DNA from: Parietichytrium sp. I65-24A
Taxonomy: Eukaryota > Sar > Bigyra > Thraustochytrida > Thraustochytriidae
Reading direction: 5' to 3'
Assembly (NCBI GenBank): GCA_012862575.1
Contig: BLSF01000008.1
Span: 1-64,000 of the forward strand
DNA: 64,000 nt
This document shows positions 41,310 through 54,399 of the stretch, piece by piece; position 1 is the stretch's first letter; each line of letters begins with the position of its first letter. Both the position numbers and the translations under genes were made by a program. Below the pieces are notes generated by a model. The model was not told where the DNA came from, did no database searches, and saw only the letters and a program-made list of their open reading frames with translations.

Positions 41310-44300
41310 ATAGCACGAGCCAAACACAGACAACCCTCAGCTCCGGAAAAAGCGCTTTCCACCCCACCTCAAATTCTGTGGGTGACGAAAAGTTTGTGTG
41401 TACCGGTTGATGTCACCAGCCAGTCACGATCCAGCCCTGTCTCGCGGCTCGGAAGTCCCGACGAAGGTCAAAGGAACGACTACTCTCCTTCCAACCCCTA
41501 TCTCTTTTGGAGCCTGTGGCACGAAGTCTTTGGTGGAGAAGGTTGGTTTCCGGTTTGAATTGGTGCTTTCTTCTGGCCCTTGCGTTCGCTTTGGGCAAAG
41601 TCTCTCTCTGCCTCTCTGCCCCACTCTCTCTCTCTCTTCTTCCTCTGGACGTCTCTCACACCCAGTCGCAGCGTGGCACTCTCCTCTCTGTAGTTTATTT
41701 TCCCTTCAGGACTCCCCTGCTTTTGTGCAGGTTGGTTGTCAGCCACGGCGCGATGGGATTTAAGAGATTGGGCGGGCGTTGCAATGGAAGGAGGCAAGTT
41801 AGGGAAAAACACAGCAGAGAGGAAACGCAGGTCGGCAAATAAAACGCAGATTTGCCCAAGCTCGCAGCTCCCTAGCTCCCAGCTTTGTTAGCTTTCTGCA
41901 GCGCGTTTTTCCCGCGTAGAGATGGATGGAGCCTTCGGGGACAGGGGGCACAGGCAGGTAGGTGGCTCTGTGCTCCTCGTGTTGATGATTTGACTGCGAT
42001 TTTCCTCTTTCCTTGCGCGTTTTGGCGTCTGTACTGAGAGTGTATTCTGCGTGGCCTACGTCGCGCGGTGGCGGCTATGAGAAGAAGCGAAGGACAGGCG
42101 GAAGAAAGGAAGAATGGTAGAATGGAGCTCGGAAGTGGGGAGGCCCAACCAGAAGCAGCAACAGATACAAAACGAAAACGAACGAGCAGAGACGCCACCA
42201 ATGAAGACTCGCTCTCTCTCTCTTTCTCTTCCTCTCTCTTTCTCTGTCTAACTTATCGCTCTCTCTCTCTCTCTGTCACTCTGTCACTCTGCACTCTGCA
42301 CTCTTTCCTCCTTTCTCACTCAAGCCACTCACTCCGGTGGGGAAACAACACCCTGCTACCCAAATGCGACCTCCTTGGCGCTTTGAGCTTTGTGCGGAGG
42401 ACAGACGGTGGATGGATGATGATGGAAGGAAGGAAGGAAGGAAGGAAAGGAGGAAGGAGGAAAAGTTATACCCGAATGATTGTCAGTCTGCCTACCTACC
42501 TCTCCTCCCCGGCCGGCCGGATGTATGGACGACGGAAGGCGCGTCGTAGAAGGCCTTGTTCTTCTGTAAAAGGAAGGCACACCAGAGGGAAAGGCAAAAA
42601 GTATTTTCGCGAGAGGGGCGACACTTGGGAAGCCTATTTCGCCGCGAACCTTTGTTTTTCCCTGTGACTTTCTTCTTTCTCGCAGTTCCGGAATTACGGA
42701 ATTACGGAGCGCAGCTTCCGTACAGCTAGGTGGTCGGTCCTCTGTACCAGGCGCCTACCTGCAACTCGCAGGCCCAGGCAGATTTGATTTAATCAACTAT
42801 AACTTACTGAGAGAAACAAACAAACAAACAAACAATGAAAGAAACAAGACCACAGCCCGAGCAGGCTCAGCAGTTGCTCTGACACGAGGAGAGAGAGTTG
42901 CTCAGCAAGAGAGAGATGGACTGAGAGGGTCGGAGCAGGGGTGGAGTGAGTTAGTGAGTTCGTGAGTGAGAGCGTGGGCAGGTGAGAGGGCGGGTGTTTG
43001 CGCTCGTCTTCTTTTTTTCTTTTTCTCTGTGACAACTCAGAATCTCTTTGTTGAGGTTGAGGTTGTTGTTGAGGTTGGTGTTGGTGTTGGTGTTGTTGTT
43101 GATGATGATGATGATCTGTTCGCTTTTTGCGCCTTAGGAGAGCAGGAGTGACATGACAAAGGCTGTCAGTCTCAGTCTCAGCCTCTTCTGTGTGGACGAT
43201 GGACGACTGTGATGGATTTTGCCACTGGCAGTGGGTGACTAAGTGAACGAGTGAGAGGGCGCTGTGAGGGCTCTGAGTGCTGTGAGAGAGGGACGCCGGA
43301 GTACGGAGCGCACGGAAAGTGTGGAATTTGGAAAACTACGTAAAGTAGGGAATTGATTCCCCTCTCTGCTACCTGTGAGGAGTGTGGGTCGACAGCAAAA
43401 TGCATGAATGAATGAATGAATGAAGGACTGTTTACAGTGTCTCTCTCTATCTATTGATATCTGTCTCTCTATGAGTGTGTGTGTTCGTCTGTGTCTCTTT
43501 TCCTATCCCCTCTCGTTGCTTCTCTCCTCCTACATCCTCCCCTCCTTCCCCCTCCTTACTCTTTTCCTTCCTTCCTCCCTGCCGGACTGCCTGCGGCCAG
43601 CCTGTAGCTAACCCTTATCATAGGGTTCTCGGTGCCCGGCATTTAGGGAAACGACTCCTCGCAAAATAATCTGGCCATCCCACTGTAGTTCATATTCATT
43701 TCATAGGCGACCTTTTCAGAGGGCAAGCATGGGCAAGCCGCATCTTCCTCTGAGGAATACAGGGAGGCGGCAGCCGTGAGAGGATAAGAGGAAGAGAAGG
43801 AGAAGCAGGAGGAGGAAGAAGGGGAGGCAGCAAGCAGGCCGGAGGAGGAAGAAGAGGTTACCTCGGACAAGAGGAAAAGGAAGGGGCATAGTTATGCCTA
43901 GGAGGTGCTTTGGACCGGGAAATTTTGGGTGTCGCAGTGAACTCTGCGCAAATAACGGGCGACATAGTGATGGAGAAACGGCCTAAGGGTTGGAGGTGCA
44001 CTCATTCGCAGTCGGTGTCTTCGTTCTGGACAGAAGCAGATGGAGGGAGGGGGGGAAAAAAACGGGAAAGTCCACGGCATATCACTCTCTCATGTCTTTG
44101 CGAACTTACGAGTGGTAATTGGTACCGGAGTACTTGCGTCATTCTCACTCATTCACTCACTCACTCTCTTCGCCCGCTCCCGCCCTGCCCCTGCCTTTTC
44201 CCACTCGTACTCAGCGACTCGGTCCCCTTCTTCCTCCCCTGGCCCTGTGTTTCGTGCATTTGAGCTCCAACTTGGCGATTGATGGATGTCTCATCTGTCA

Positions 44301-44928
44301 TCTATTCTTCTTCTTCTTGTTCCCATTCATTACTAATTTTTAAAATCGTTTATAATTTTTGGAAATCTAGTAAATAAAAGGGTAATGTCACAGTCCATTC
44401 TCAGCGGAAATAAGACTCAGAGTCGGCGAAGATGGAAAGCAAGCGCGTTACATTTTTATAAAGAAACAGTAAAATCAAATCAGTCCATGAAAAATCTCTC
44501 AACGAGGCCGGAGAACGGAAATGGCCTGCCAAGCACTGCAGACTTTTAACACCATCAACTCGGGTTCCTTACGGTAGGTTAGCTTGATTTTCCTTGGAGA
44601 TGTGCAGATGACGATACACGCTCATGATTGCAATTCAAGAGTTGGAATTTATTACCCCAAGCAGGAAGACTCGGAGCCTTCACAAAGTCTGCAGTGCATT
44701 TCAGCCTCAAGATTATCGTTCAGCCGCCCTATTCAGTCGAATAGATTCCGTACTGCGAGTACTCGGTACTGCATTGATGAACATTGCGTTAAAGAAACGC
44801 GCTGCAGTGCATTCGCGTCCACCGTTTTGCGGCAAGCAAATGCACGACAGTACTAGCATGTAAATTTCGACTAACTTGTTTTTTTTATGTGGTCATCCAC
44901 ACAGGTGCTAGCCACAATCCAGGTCACT

Positions 44929-45187
44929 TCATTGAACAAGGAAATAAAGAGAGGAAACAATGAAGATTCCCAATGAACATGAATAAACCGTTGCTCCTGT
45001 CTGTGTGCCACGATCGCTGAAGAAGAAGCCCACCACCGCCAGGGAGAAAGAAGAGGAAACTACCTGTAAAGCACGTCTTACAATTAGTGCCACTTTAATG
45101 CTAAGCACAAAATGTGCACTAGCTTCCGACTTGGGGTTGTTGGCATAAAGGGAGAAAGCAAGAGTCTCCACCAACGTTCTATACTGC
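44929..45187 (-). CDS. Candidate 3'-terminal exon of a membrane protein
   Basis: Behind a clear acceptor (CTGCTTCTTGCAG on the minus strand) an open frame of 85 codons runs to a stop at 44929. Its residues look coding: a soluble segment with YANNPKSEAS, then hydrophobic stretches that could be two membrane helices. No start or upstream exon was found; an ATG-led frame just upstream (near 45260) would need an implausibly short intron. The family is not recognised. Confidence 0.3.
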
Positions 45188-48100
45188 AAGAAGCAGACTA
45201 CTAGTGTGAAACATGATACCAGACCCGTCGTCGCGGAAGAATGTAAGGAGGCGGGAGAATGTATTCAGAGTTCATTGAGAGGGAGCTTATCCTGCGTTAA
45301 GCCTCAGAGGGGGGTGGACGAGTCTGAACGTTTGCTTCTCTTGTAGTATCGTACCACACAGCACACTGAAGCTCTTCATGCTGAAGCAATTTTGTGTTCG
45401 GAAAACTTTCAGACCGCTTCGCTCATTTTAGTCTTACTTACACCCGTTCATTTCGATCCCACAAACGTGTCCGTTGCACTCTTCCACTCCGAGTCTTCCA
45501 CTCTTCCACTCTTCACGTCCGAATCCGAATTCCGTTCATATGGCCAAGGCCATGGCCATGAAACACTCTCTCCATCCAAGTCAGTGTTTTTTTGATAAGT
45601 TAGTTCTGGTGAAACACTTGGCAATGGCAAGAAATCTATGTTAGTTGCCGGCCTGAGAGAATGAATGATTATGATGATGATGATGATGATCGAACGAGCG
45701 AACGTTGCCGTGGTGTCGTACGTTGATGTTGCAATGGCTTGTGCTGGTTACCCGCCTTGGCATACTTTGGCCCTAGAGGAGCGGTGCCGATACTCGCCAA
45801 AACAAAGCCGACATCCAACTGCGAGGTCTTATGTGAATGATGTGCATCTTATGCTCCGCGGTAGTCGCGTACATTTTGGCCTCTGCGCCACCACGGGAGA
45901 GGGAGGAAAGGAAGGCATAGAGGATTCCACAGAGGATAGTAGAATTGTACATCGATATGCGGCTCAGATTTTTCTGCTTCTTTTAGGACGTGAGGAAAAA
46001 GAATTGATTTGTTTCGTGTTTTTTTTATACCTGAAGGAGTTCTTCGTCATCGAGAGACTATTGCTGTGCAGTGATTCCCAGTCCAGGTTGTTATCATATG
46101 CATAAAAACGTACAAGTATTCAATTTAAAGCTGGTGCTCTTGAAAACAGCTCTGTCCAGAGTAACTCCCAGAAATGAAAACAAAACAAGCCACTCTGCGC
46201 TGATAAAAGTGGTACGTACAAGTTCTGTACCCATCAAACACGAGTTGCTCGATGAAAAAAATCAAGTAAGTCAGTTCGAATGGTGCCATGAACTCCCTGA
46301 GGGGCAGGGGCCTTGTTGAATGTGGACACCACTTTGACTGGGAAAAATGATCAGATTAATTAATAAGAAGCGATGCAGGGCTGGCGTTAGCTTGAAGCGT
46401 CATTGGGCTGTGACCTTGAGAGTCGTTTCTGCCAAGAATCAAAAACGTCAGCTGGACAACCAAACATACACCCCTCTCTCCCAGGAGAAGCACCCGAACT
46501 GCGGAACAGACCAGAACAAATTTCATCATGAACTAGGTTGTTGTTGTCAATCCAACGAACGAACACCTACACGCAACCGTACATAATCCACTAAGTCAGG
46601 CATACCGGTGCTTTTCACTCCTTTTTTGAGTCTTCGCTGAGAGGTCCGATATGGCCATCTCAGTAGCATCCTCACCTATCGGTCTATTAACGAAGAGGGT
46701 CTTTCAAATATGCTTTGAGAGTGATCCACCAATGAAAACTGGAGCTCGATCGGCACAATTCGAGCAAGACTACTTCGCGACCCATTTGCCGAATGGGTCG
46801 TCGTGGCTGAACTGATTCCTTTTTCAAGACTCCATTCCACAATGTTTCCGTTCTATTTCCACAATGCCATTGTTTCCACGCGTCCATTGAAACACGACAG
46901 GGGGAGCCCCTGCTCGCCTCCCTTCTGACTATCCCAGTCGCGAAAGTTTGTCTCTCCTTCTGCACTCCTCCCTCCCAAGGGCGCACCTAAAGTGCCGACC
47001 CCTTCCTTCTTCCCCCTCTTCCTTCCTTCTTCCCACTCCTTCGCCTTCAATTTATAGAATTTAGTCTTAGCACCATCTCCCGGGCTCCTCCCTACATCCT
47101 AATGACTAGCGAGATGCAGAAACTGGCTCGTAGAGGAACGACCCACTCCTCTAGCACTCGCAGATTTTGAATCGTGGTTGGACATATTGGACATGTGTCC
47201 CCTCCTCACACGCCCTTAATCTGTACTAGCCCTGCGGCTGGCGTTCCTCACAAGCTGCACTTCACCCCCTACCCCTTCTTTCTTCCTTCCTCCTTGCATG
47301 AGTCGCAGTACCAGCAACGGAGCAGTAGTACCTAGGTACCACGCAGTACCACACATTACCACAAACTTTAGGCCCCAATAATGCTCTGGGGAGGGAAATT
47401 TTTTTAGCTACGAGTCAAATAAACTATCAGTTAAGCATCCAGTCTGATTGAAAACGTGAGTGTTCTAGTGTAAAGGTTAAATACGCTTAATATCTTCAGG
47501 CAATTGCGTAGGGATGGGTAAGAGTACCGCCTACCTGGGTTCTCCCTTTTCGCAGATACTGAGGAACCATTTGTTTCGATGCAAGTCAGGTTTAATTTCA
47601 AATTTTCTGTCGAAACTTGGAGAAAGTACTTCTTTGGAGTGAAACAAAAGCCCAATCTCACTAACGACGTTTTGTCGTAAAGTTTACAATCACTTTTGCA
47701 AGTCGAGAATTCTCACTGTCAGAATTTCAGATTTCAGAATTTAGAGCTTTTGACTTCAAATCTTTTCCAGAACAGCCAACCTCCTGACGCCCCCCTCCGC
47801 AGCTGTCTCGGTTCTAGTTCGTCAAAAACTTACGAATACCGTTGCTCCGAAACGCGGAGCATGGTAGAGCGCATCTTGTGTCTCACCAACCTGCACCGAG
47901 CGCAGTTGCCTGCAGTTTCGTAAACTCGGTATTATCTGAGTTCTGGATTTTAAAAATTCTGCTTTGTTGTGATGTCGTGGGAAAGCGGGCATCTCTCGGA
48001 TTCTCCAGCTCTCACAGCACTCCGCGGGAGATTCTTTGACAGTCATGACTAAATTGCCGCGTCGTCTAGCTAGAACCAATGGCAAACTTGTGCCGATAAA

Positions 48101-51100
48101 TTTGAGAAGGCTGACAGCGTAGAACGGCCGGTTCCCACGCTGCAGAGGAAAGCTAAGAACTCTCTCGTCATCTCTCATCCATGACATCCCATGGCTCGCA
48201 AGACTCGCGAAACTCGGGAGCAAGCGCGCAATTACCCGGTCCTCGAGTCGCCATTTTCTGTCATTAGCAAAACGTGCCGTTGGATCATGAACATAATCAT
48301 TTGAATTCTCAAATCTACCCCAGTGTTCACTTCGCTCCCAGAATTCAGAAAAAACGAAAGAATGCGAAGAGAACTCGTCAGGCTGTATGGAGATTTATGG
48401 AGGTCAAGGGCAGCACCGGTACCGACAGTGAGTACTCACACCGTCAGCAAGCTCGCTACCGTACCCAATTTGCCCAATTTGCCACAACTCATCGCCCTCT
48501 TGCGACTGTGAGTACCAGCACACGAGGGAGTAATATAAGCAAAGTGGATTCGCCTTTAGGGTCTTGATCAAACCCGGCTGATCTTTCAAAGTTCGAAAAA
48601 CACCAACTCGTTGCATCGTCCGCTTGTAACTGACAGTGAAGTCGGCATTTCCCAATTGTTTGCGAAGCGTATCAATAGTGCACATCAGTTTGTGACCAGC
48701 AGATCTAATTTGTTTTTCATGAAAGGAGACAGCCTTTTCCGAGGCTTAGCTTACATGGCGACATCTGACATTTTTTTTCCAAGTTCTTTCCGCGCTGTTC
48801 TCTGTGTTTTCTGACTCTGAGCCAGAACCTCGGACGACGATGTTCGTTCTTCATGATCCCTCTCACCGCTCGCACAAGTCATGTCGTTGAAATCATTCAA
48901 TTTGACCGTGACGTTGAAATCTTTCAATTAGACCGTGAAAAGCTTAGGCCGCAATGTTTGTTTCTAAGACTTCCCCGTCCCAACTGATCCCAACTGTCCA
49001 GAATGCAGGATGCATGAATGTCTTTCCGTAAATTTGTAACACCTTTTCACCATTATTTGTAGACGACACAGTTCTGGTCTGACAGTGTGCAAATACGTTT
49101 GCCAAGTGTATGTTTCTCTGACTACTGTACTGTAGGATGTGCCAGTGCAGCTGGATCTTTCGAACAAACTTATTTGCTTCTCCTTCCTGAGAACCGCACT
49201 GCACTTGGAGCGGCAGACGCATGAGTGAAGAAGACGAACATGGTTTCTGGCATGTGAGTGTCCAGCCAACAACTTTTCTAAATTTAAAGTTTTTATTAAC
49301 TATTGTTCACTATACAGTCGAGAAAGAAATTCCAAAACGTGACCTCACTTTGCAAAAGTTTACCTCGTCAGAACTCGTTTGGTTTCTCGTCTCGTCATAC
49401 CTTGAAGGTGGGGTCGATTTTTTATTTACAGTTAGTCATTAGTAATTGCAATCAGGAACTTCAACCAAACCGAGTCGCAATCTCACGCCACAAGCTGTCG
49501 TCTCAGCACTCAGGTGTAGGCCCTCTCACGATATCGTTCCAGATGCTGCAGGTTAAATGTTCGGGTGCTCAAACAGGTTACTTTTACTAAATAGAGATCT
49601 ATCCAGTTTCCCTGCAAACACCCACAGAGGGAAGAGCGATATTTCATTTTTATTCTGACCGTGAAACTCTTGCGAAATCTGAATCCTGAACTTCATTATC
49701 CTGAACTCTCCACAGCACTCGACTTGCTGGGCAGCTGCAGAGTGAACTTTGAACTTTTTTTCTTGCCGAGCCAACCTTTTTGGACTTTTTGGCCAGCCAA
49801 TCTCGAGCCGTCTTCCAATCATGATCAGTAGTAGTACTGAGTACCCTTCTGCGTACAGAATATTACTCATTTCTTTTACACCACCGGTGGGAAAAAAAAA
49901 CGATTCCATACGCCCCGACTACCGCAAACACTACCGTACACTGCAATCCAGTTCACGACAGTCAAAGCGTCAATCTGTCTCCACTAAGCTCCACCGTTAG
50001 CTGCTGACAAGAGCGTCACTTGCTCACAAGGAGGGTGAAAAGGAAAAAGGAAAAGGCTTAGTGTTGGGCGAAGAAAAACAGAAAGAAAGAAAAAGAAAGA
50101 AAGATCGGAGTTTTCAAACTTCAAATGCGCACAAAACGCGCCTCGCCTCTCATTCTGCATGGAGTGTTTTTTACGATTCACGTACGCACTTACCTCTCGT
50201 TGCCTGCGATTTTCGACCCCCTCCGCTGCGTTCGAGTTGCACGCTAGTGTATGAATCCATCATCCACAGTGCCCGCTAACTGCGACAAAGAGCAAAGAGA
50301 ACTTTGTTGTGGAGAATGGCGGAGGTGACATCTGCCCAAAAAAATGTCTCCACACAAGTTCCGGGCAAAAACTTGAAAGAAAAACAAAAGTTTGGAATTC
50401 AGAATCAGAAGAATTCTGAAACTTAATTTCTGAATTCTGAAGTCTCAATTCTCAATTCTGAACATGAAAGTGACACTCAGCTTATAGCCCTCTCTCCGAG
50501 TCGCTCGCAGGTTTCGCAGGTACTCAGCACTAGTACGGCACTCGGCAATCACTCGTGTGCGCCGCTACTCCGATTCCTGCATTCTGATAGTAAGTTGCAA
50601 CGCTCGCGAACACCTCGCCCGCGCCGAGGTCGCAACTCCTACCTCTAGTGTGAATGACCTCTTTCGCAAAAGCATGCAATGTAAAAGCATGCAAAAGCAA
50701 AGGACTCGACTCTGGATTAAGCATTCATCTAACTGTCTGTCTCCGTTGCGTTCATGGGAGAGATGTTTGGTCACTTTGTTCACGTGAAACAGAATTGGCT
50801 CTGACAGCTCTGACAGTGACACTGACTTCCGAACTTTTCTGTTCCTTGTTGGGCCTCAGTTTTCACTGGGTTCCCAAAGGCTCTTCCTCCCTCCAGCTTC
50901 TAGCGCGCGCACCGGGAAACCCGGTCGGCGTTGGGAAAAGCAGCGAGATGCGAAAGAGAGTGTCGAGCCTTTGAATTGAACCTTGTTTTTGTTTTCCTAT
51001 ACGAGCTGCTGGCAGGTGTGCGCGTTTGTTTATTTGTTTGTTTGTTCGTTTAATTTCTGGATTCTGCTTTGCTTCGTCGCGAGGGAACCGAGATTCGGCC

Positions 51101-52908
51101 GGGATCCGACCAACGCCGTGTTTCGTCATGAGTCAAAATGCAGAACAGAATATTCAAAAGCAAAAGCCCTTTGAATTCGTTGCGCCGTTCGCATCTTTTC
51201 GCCTTTGGGGAAACCCGCTCTAGCTAGAGCTAGAAGAAAACAGAAAGTTCGAATGCTCTTGGGATGGCATTCCCGCTCATAACCTATAACCTAGTACTTC
51301 TTCTTCTTTTTCTCTCCTCACAGGCGACTTGAAGCGAAAGGCTCAAACAGTGAACACTTTGCATGGAACTCGGTCCAATTTAACAAGCCACCCACTCCTA
51401 AGGAGAAGGAAGGACCGTGGCAGTGATTTTTTTTCGCAAACATTACCGTCTTCGTCGGCGGGAGGAGGGTGTCTAGGGTATACCGCAGTGATACTAGTCC
51501 CCACATGTTCGCTTTTGAGGGAATTTTGAGTAGCGGAGTAGCCGCAATTAGGAGCATTTATTTTTTACTACTCGGGTATCGGAATCGGAAGGGAATTGCT
51601 TTCCACCGTTGGTTTTCCGGAACTCCGAGTCTTGTAAGAGCCCGGAATTAGCCGCCCAAAAATTCCCATCACCAGCTGATTAATCGCACAGTAGCAAACC
51701 TCTTAGCGTCTCTGGACAATGAAGGAGCCCCAACGACGAATATTGGCCCGATTTCGTGGTTACAAGATATAGACCTGAGGTAGGACCTTTGTCCGACATC
51801 ACGGAGTCCTACCGAACAGCGGTGGGAGGCTCGTAATATCGTGCATATCTGTGGAAAGGGCTTCCCTTTTGTTGTGAGTCTGACTTTAACGGTGAGAGTG
51901 GAGGGACAGGTAGGAGAAAGAAAGATGGACTCTGGGGACTTTATTCACACCGTACCGTTTTTCAAAGGGGAAAGCAGACGTCATTTTTTCATATTTTTTC
52001 AAATTTTTTCACTGTACACTAGTACTGAGAGTTTGGCAGGAAGATTTTATCTACACAGAATCAGCCTTTTTACTTCTGCGTCTTATCTATTCTCATTTTG
52101 CGAAAACGAGTCTCTCCGAGTTGCATCTGATTGGCTAACGCAGTCAGCAATGGAGCTGACAAACGACTGCAAACCGAATGTTCAATTTAGAAACGCTTTG
52201 TTTTTGTCTATTCTCAAATCCAATCTTTCAATCATCCCAATGTGAACAAGTGAAAATGTTCCAATCGCTAGGGCTAGCCGAACCCTTAAGTAAAGATAAG
52301 CCTTGCGTTAGCACCACCTGCGGAAAATGGAACGCAGAGGACCACACTGTGAGAGTTTTGAGGCAGGAGGAGGCAAGGACTCTACTTCTGCTTACTCCTA
52401 CTTATGGGCTTTCCAGTAACGTCTTCATGTCGGAACTCGGGAAAAGATATCATAGAAAGGGCTTACTGTTTCAGAATTCGGAAACGAAAAAATGTGTTTT
52501 TTTCTTTCTTTCTTTCTGTCTGTCTGTCTGTTTTTGAAAAAGTTGTTTCGCAGAGAAATTGACGATGGGCAGGCTTTCTTCTGTTCTGAATTTCTGCAGA
52601 ACACTACTACTAAAGAAAACGAGAGTGTGAGTCTGAGACCTTTTCATAGCTTCCCCATTTCTTCCTTACCAGTACTTCCTTTCCTTCCTATCAGAACAGA
52701 ATAGAACAGAATAGAATGTGTCTCCAACCAACCAAAATTCAAAATTCAACAATTTCAACGAAAGACGAAGGGCAAAACATATGCATTTTCGAAACGAGAG
52801 CGACGCATTGGCTCTTTTATATTAAAAAATTCAAGTTAATAGCCCTGTTTCTCAAAATTATAAACTCCACAGCAGTGCTCCACAGAAATAGTTTATTGGC
52901 TCGTGAAT

Positions 52909-52964
52909 TGGAACGTATTGGAATGTATTGGAATGTATTGGAATGTATTGGAACGATTTGGAGC
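52909..52964. repeat. 10-bp tandem repeat, unit GGAATGTATT
   Basis: Five to six head-to-tail copies with one or two changes each. It lies in the gene-poor stretch and no frame explains it. Confidence 0.9.
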
Positions 52965-53598
52965 GATGCCACAAGTTATCGCGAGTTGCCTGAACTGACC
53001 AGCCAAGACCACTGTCGGATACTGTCGGGACGGAAGGTAATTAGTCGTCTGCCGCGCCGCCTCGGTCCAAAGCGGAGATACGAGCAGTGCCCACACAAGA
53101 CATGACAAGACAATCGGCGCACAACCAGCACTACCGTGCCCACGTGGGAACGAAACTGCATGGAAGCAACAGAAGCACAGGTGACTTTTAAGTTATGGGT
53201 GCCGGTACGCAACTTGAATTTGGTTTCGAATGCGCTCCGAAGTGCCAATCATTTGCCAGACCAACCAGACTTGGCGACCACTTGTGGCTGATCTTGATTG
53301 AGATGATCCACTACAAAAAGAAACAAACAAATTTCGATTTGAAAAGAAAGCGAAGAGCGCGACAAAACGAAATAATTTTTCAAATGCATAGTGAACACTA
53401 ACGAACTTCTCCAGAGAACTCACCACCTCGGCGAGCTTTTTCGAGCGTTCCACAAGAACTCCGTCGCGGAATGCAAACTTCCTTGTTCCCTACTAAGTTA
53501 ACTAATTAGGTACTACGCTGCGCGTCAAGCCTTGTCGACTACTTTCCACTTTCCATCTCATGTGAAACGCTCGAGAAGCTTGTCGGCATATATTCTCG

Positions 53599-53638
53599 TA
53601 ACCGAAGATAACCGAAGGTAACCGAAGATAACCGAAGC
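53599..53638. repeat. 10-bp tandem repeat, unit ACCGAAGATA
   Basis: Four head-to-tail copies, one differing by one base. Confidence 0.9.
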
Positions 53639-53904
53639 GTCAGAGAGTGTGCGCGGACACTTTAGATCGTTGTTGTTTCTGTGGAGCGCTGGAGGCAAAG
53701 TAAACTCAACTGTTCCGTTTCTTTGGAAGAACAGTCTTCGGGTACGAGGACACTTGTTCAGAAGTTCAGAAGAGGCGCGGAAACTGCGGGAACTGCGGGG
53801 ACCCCACAGGTACGAAATCTGAAAGCTGAAAGCTGAAAGCTGAGGGTGAGAGTTTGCAGATTGGAGATTGGAGATTGGAGATTGGCAAAAGTGCGAAAGT
53901 TAAA

Positions 53905-54399
53905 ATGGGCGCCACGCTGTGCTGTTATGCTGACGAAGATGAAAGGCGACTGGAATTCCCTTTCGGCAAAGATGGGAAGAGTGTAGATGAGAGCGACCAG
54001 TCTGTAGTCGCGGAAGATGAGCCAGGCTCGACCGAGAAAGCCGCGTTGAAATCGGCTGAGAAAGACGCGTTCCAGGCGCTGAAAGAAAATGCCGAAATCG
54101 GCGAACGAGAAGAGGGAAATCATGTGGTGGAAGCCAAGTCCGCCAATGTGACGGACGAAAGTGACATGCAAGTTGTTGTGCCGCCGCCGCCGCCGAAAAA
54201 GAAGAAGGAGGAGGCTGCCGCTGCAGAAGAAAAGGTCCCGCTGGTGAATGAAACCCAGGAGCCTGGCGAGGTGCTCAAAGCGGCAGACCCGGAAGATGCC
54301 TCGGGCAATTCCAAGTCAGGCAAGTCCAAGAGCAAGAGCCGTCTGTCCCTCAAAGGAATCATGCGCAACAGCAACAAGAAGAAGAGCACTACCAAGTAG
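53905..54399 (+). CDS. Small charged protein with N-myristoylation/palmitoylation-type start
   Basis: The preferred start is the ATG at 53905, giving 164 residues that begin MGATLCC; the frame is open further up to 53854 without being needed. Gly2 with small residues at 5-6 fits N-myristoylation and Cys6/Cys7 fit palmitoylation, so membrane attachment from the cytosolic side is likely (inference from known rules). The rest is hydrophilic: Glu/Asp/Lys/Ala-rich, a Pro run followed by Lys (PPPPPKKKKEE), and a basic Ser/Lys-rich C-terminus with SRLSLKGIMR. It is probably disordered. An 8-bp tandem repeat (TTGGAGAT x3-4, 53857-53885) lies in the leader 20 bp before the ATG. The family is not recognised. 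Confidence 0.7.
   Translation: MGATLCCYADEDERRLEFPFGKDGKSVDESDQSVVAEDEPGSTEKAALKSAEKDAFQALKENAEIGEREEGNHVVEAKSANVTDESDMQVVVPPPPPKKKKEEAAAAEEKVPLVNETQEPGEVLKAADPEDASGNSKSGKSKSKSRLSLKGIMRNSNKKKSTTK

Larger units (their letters stand above)
40823..53904. other. 13-kb stretch without a convincing complete gene
   Basis: This is the longest gene-poor part of the window. 40.8-44.3 kb is rich in C/T, GGAA, GAAT, GTTT and (CTCA) runs and reads as long low-complexity frames (Ser/Leu, Arg/Lys) that I reject. 44.3-53.9 kb has ordinary composition with no frame longer than ~130 codons, and repeated GAATTC- and GAGTACT-type motifs (for example 44755, 47705, 49828, 50395-50460, 52575, 52695). Short splice-bounded candidates exist at 44929-45187 minus, 49221-49590 plus, 50194-50263 minus and 53188-53480 minus. 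None could be extended to a complete gene. Confidence 0.4.

Noticed and set aside
42068-42667. 199-codon plus-strand frame, Lys/Arg then Ser/Leu-rich
   Set aside because: Its composition follows CT and GGAA microsatellites, and there is no motif or splice support.
49221-49590. Two-exon plus-strand candidate starting MSEEDEHGF
   Set aside because: The donor GTGAGT and a 64-bp intron fit, but two frames stay open after the acceptor and nothing is recognised. Not strong enough to list.
50194-50263. Minus-strand start exon beginning MMDSYTS with a GTAAGT donor
   Set aside because: The best acceptor leads to a stop after six codons. It could be real but rests on one splice signal.
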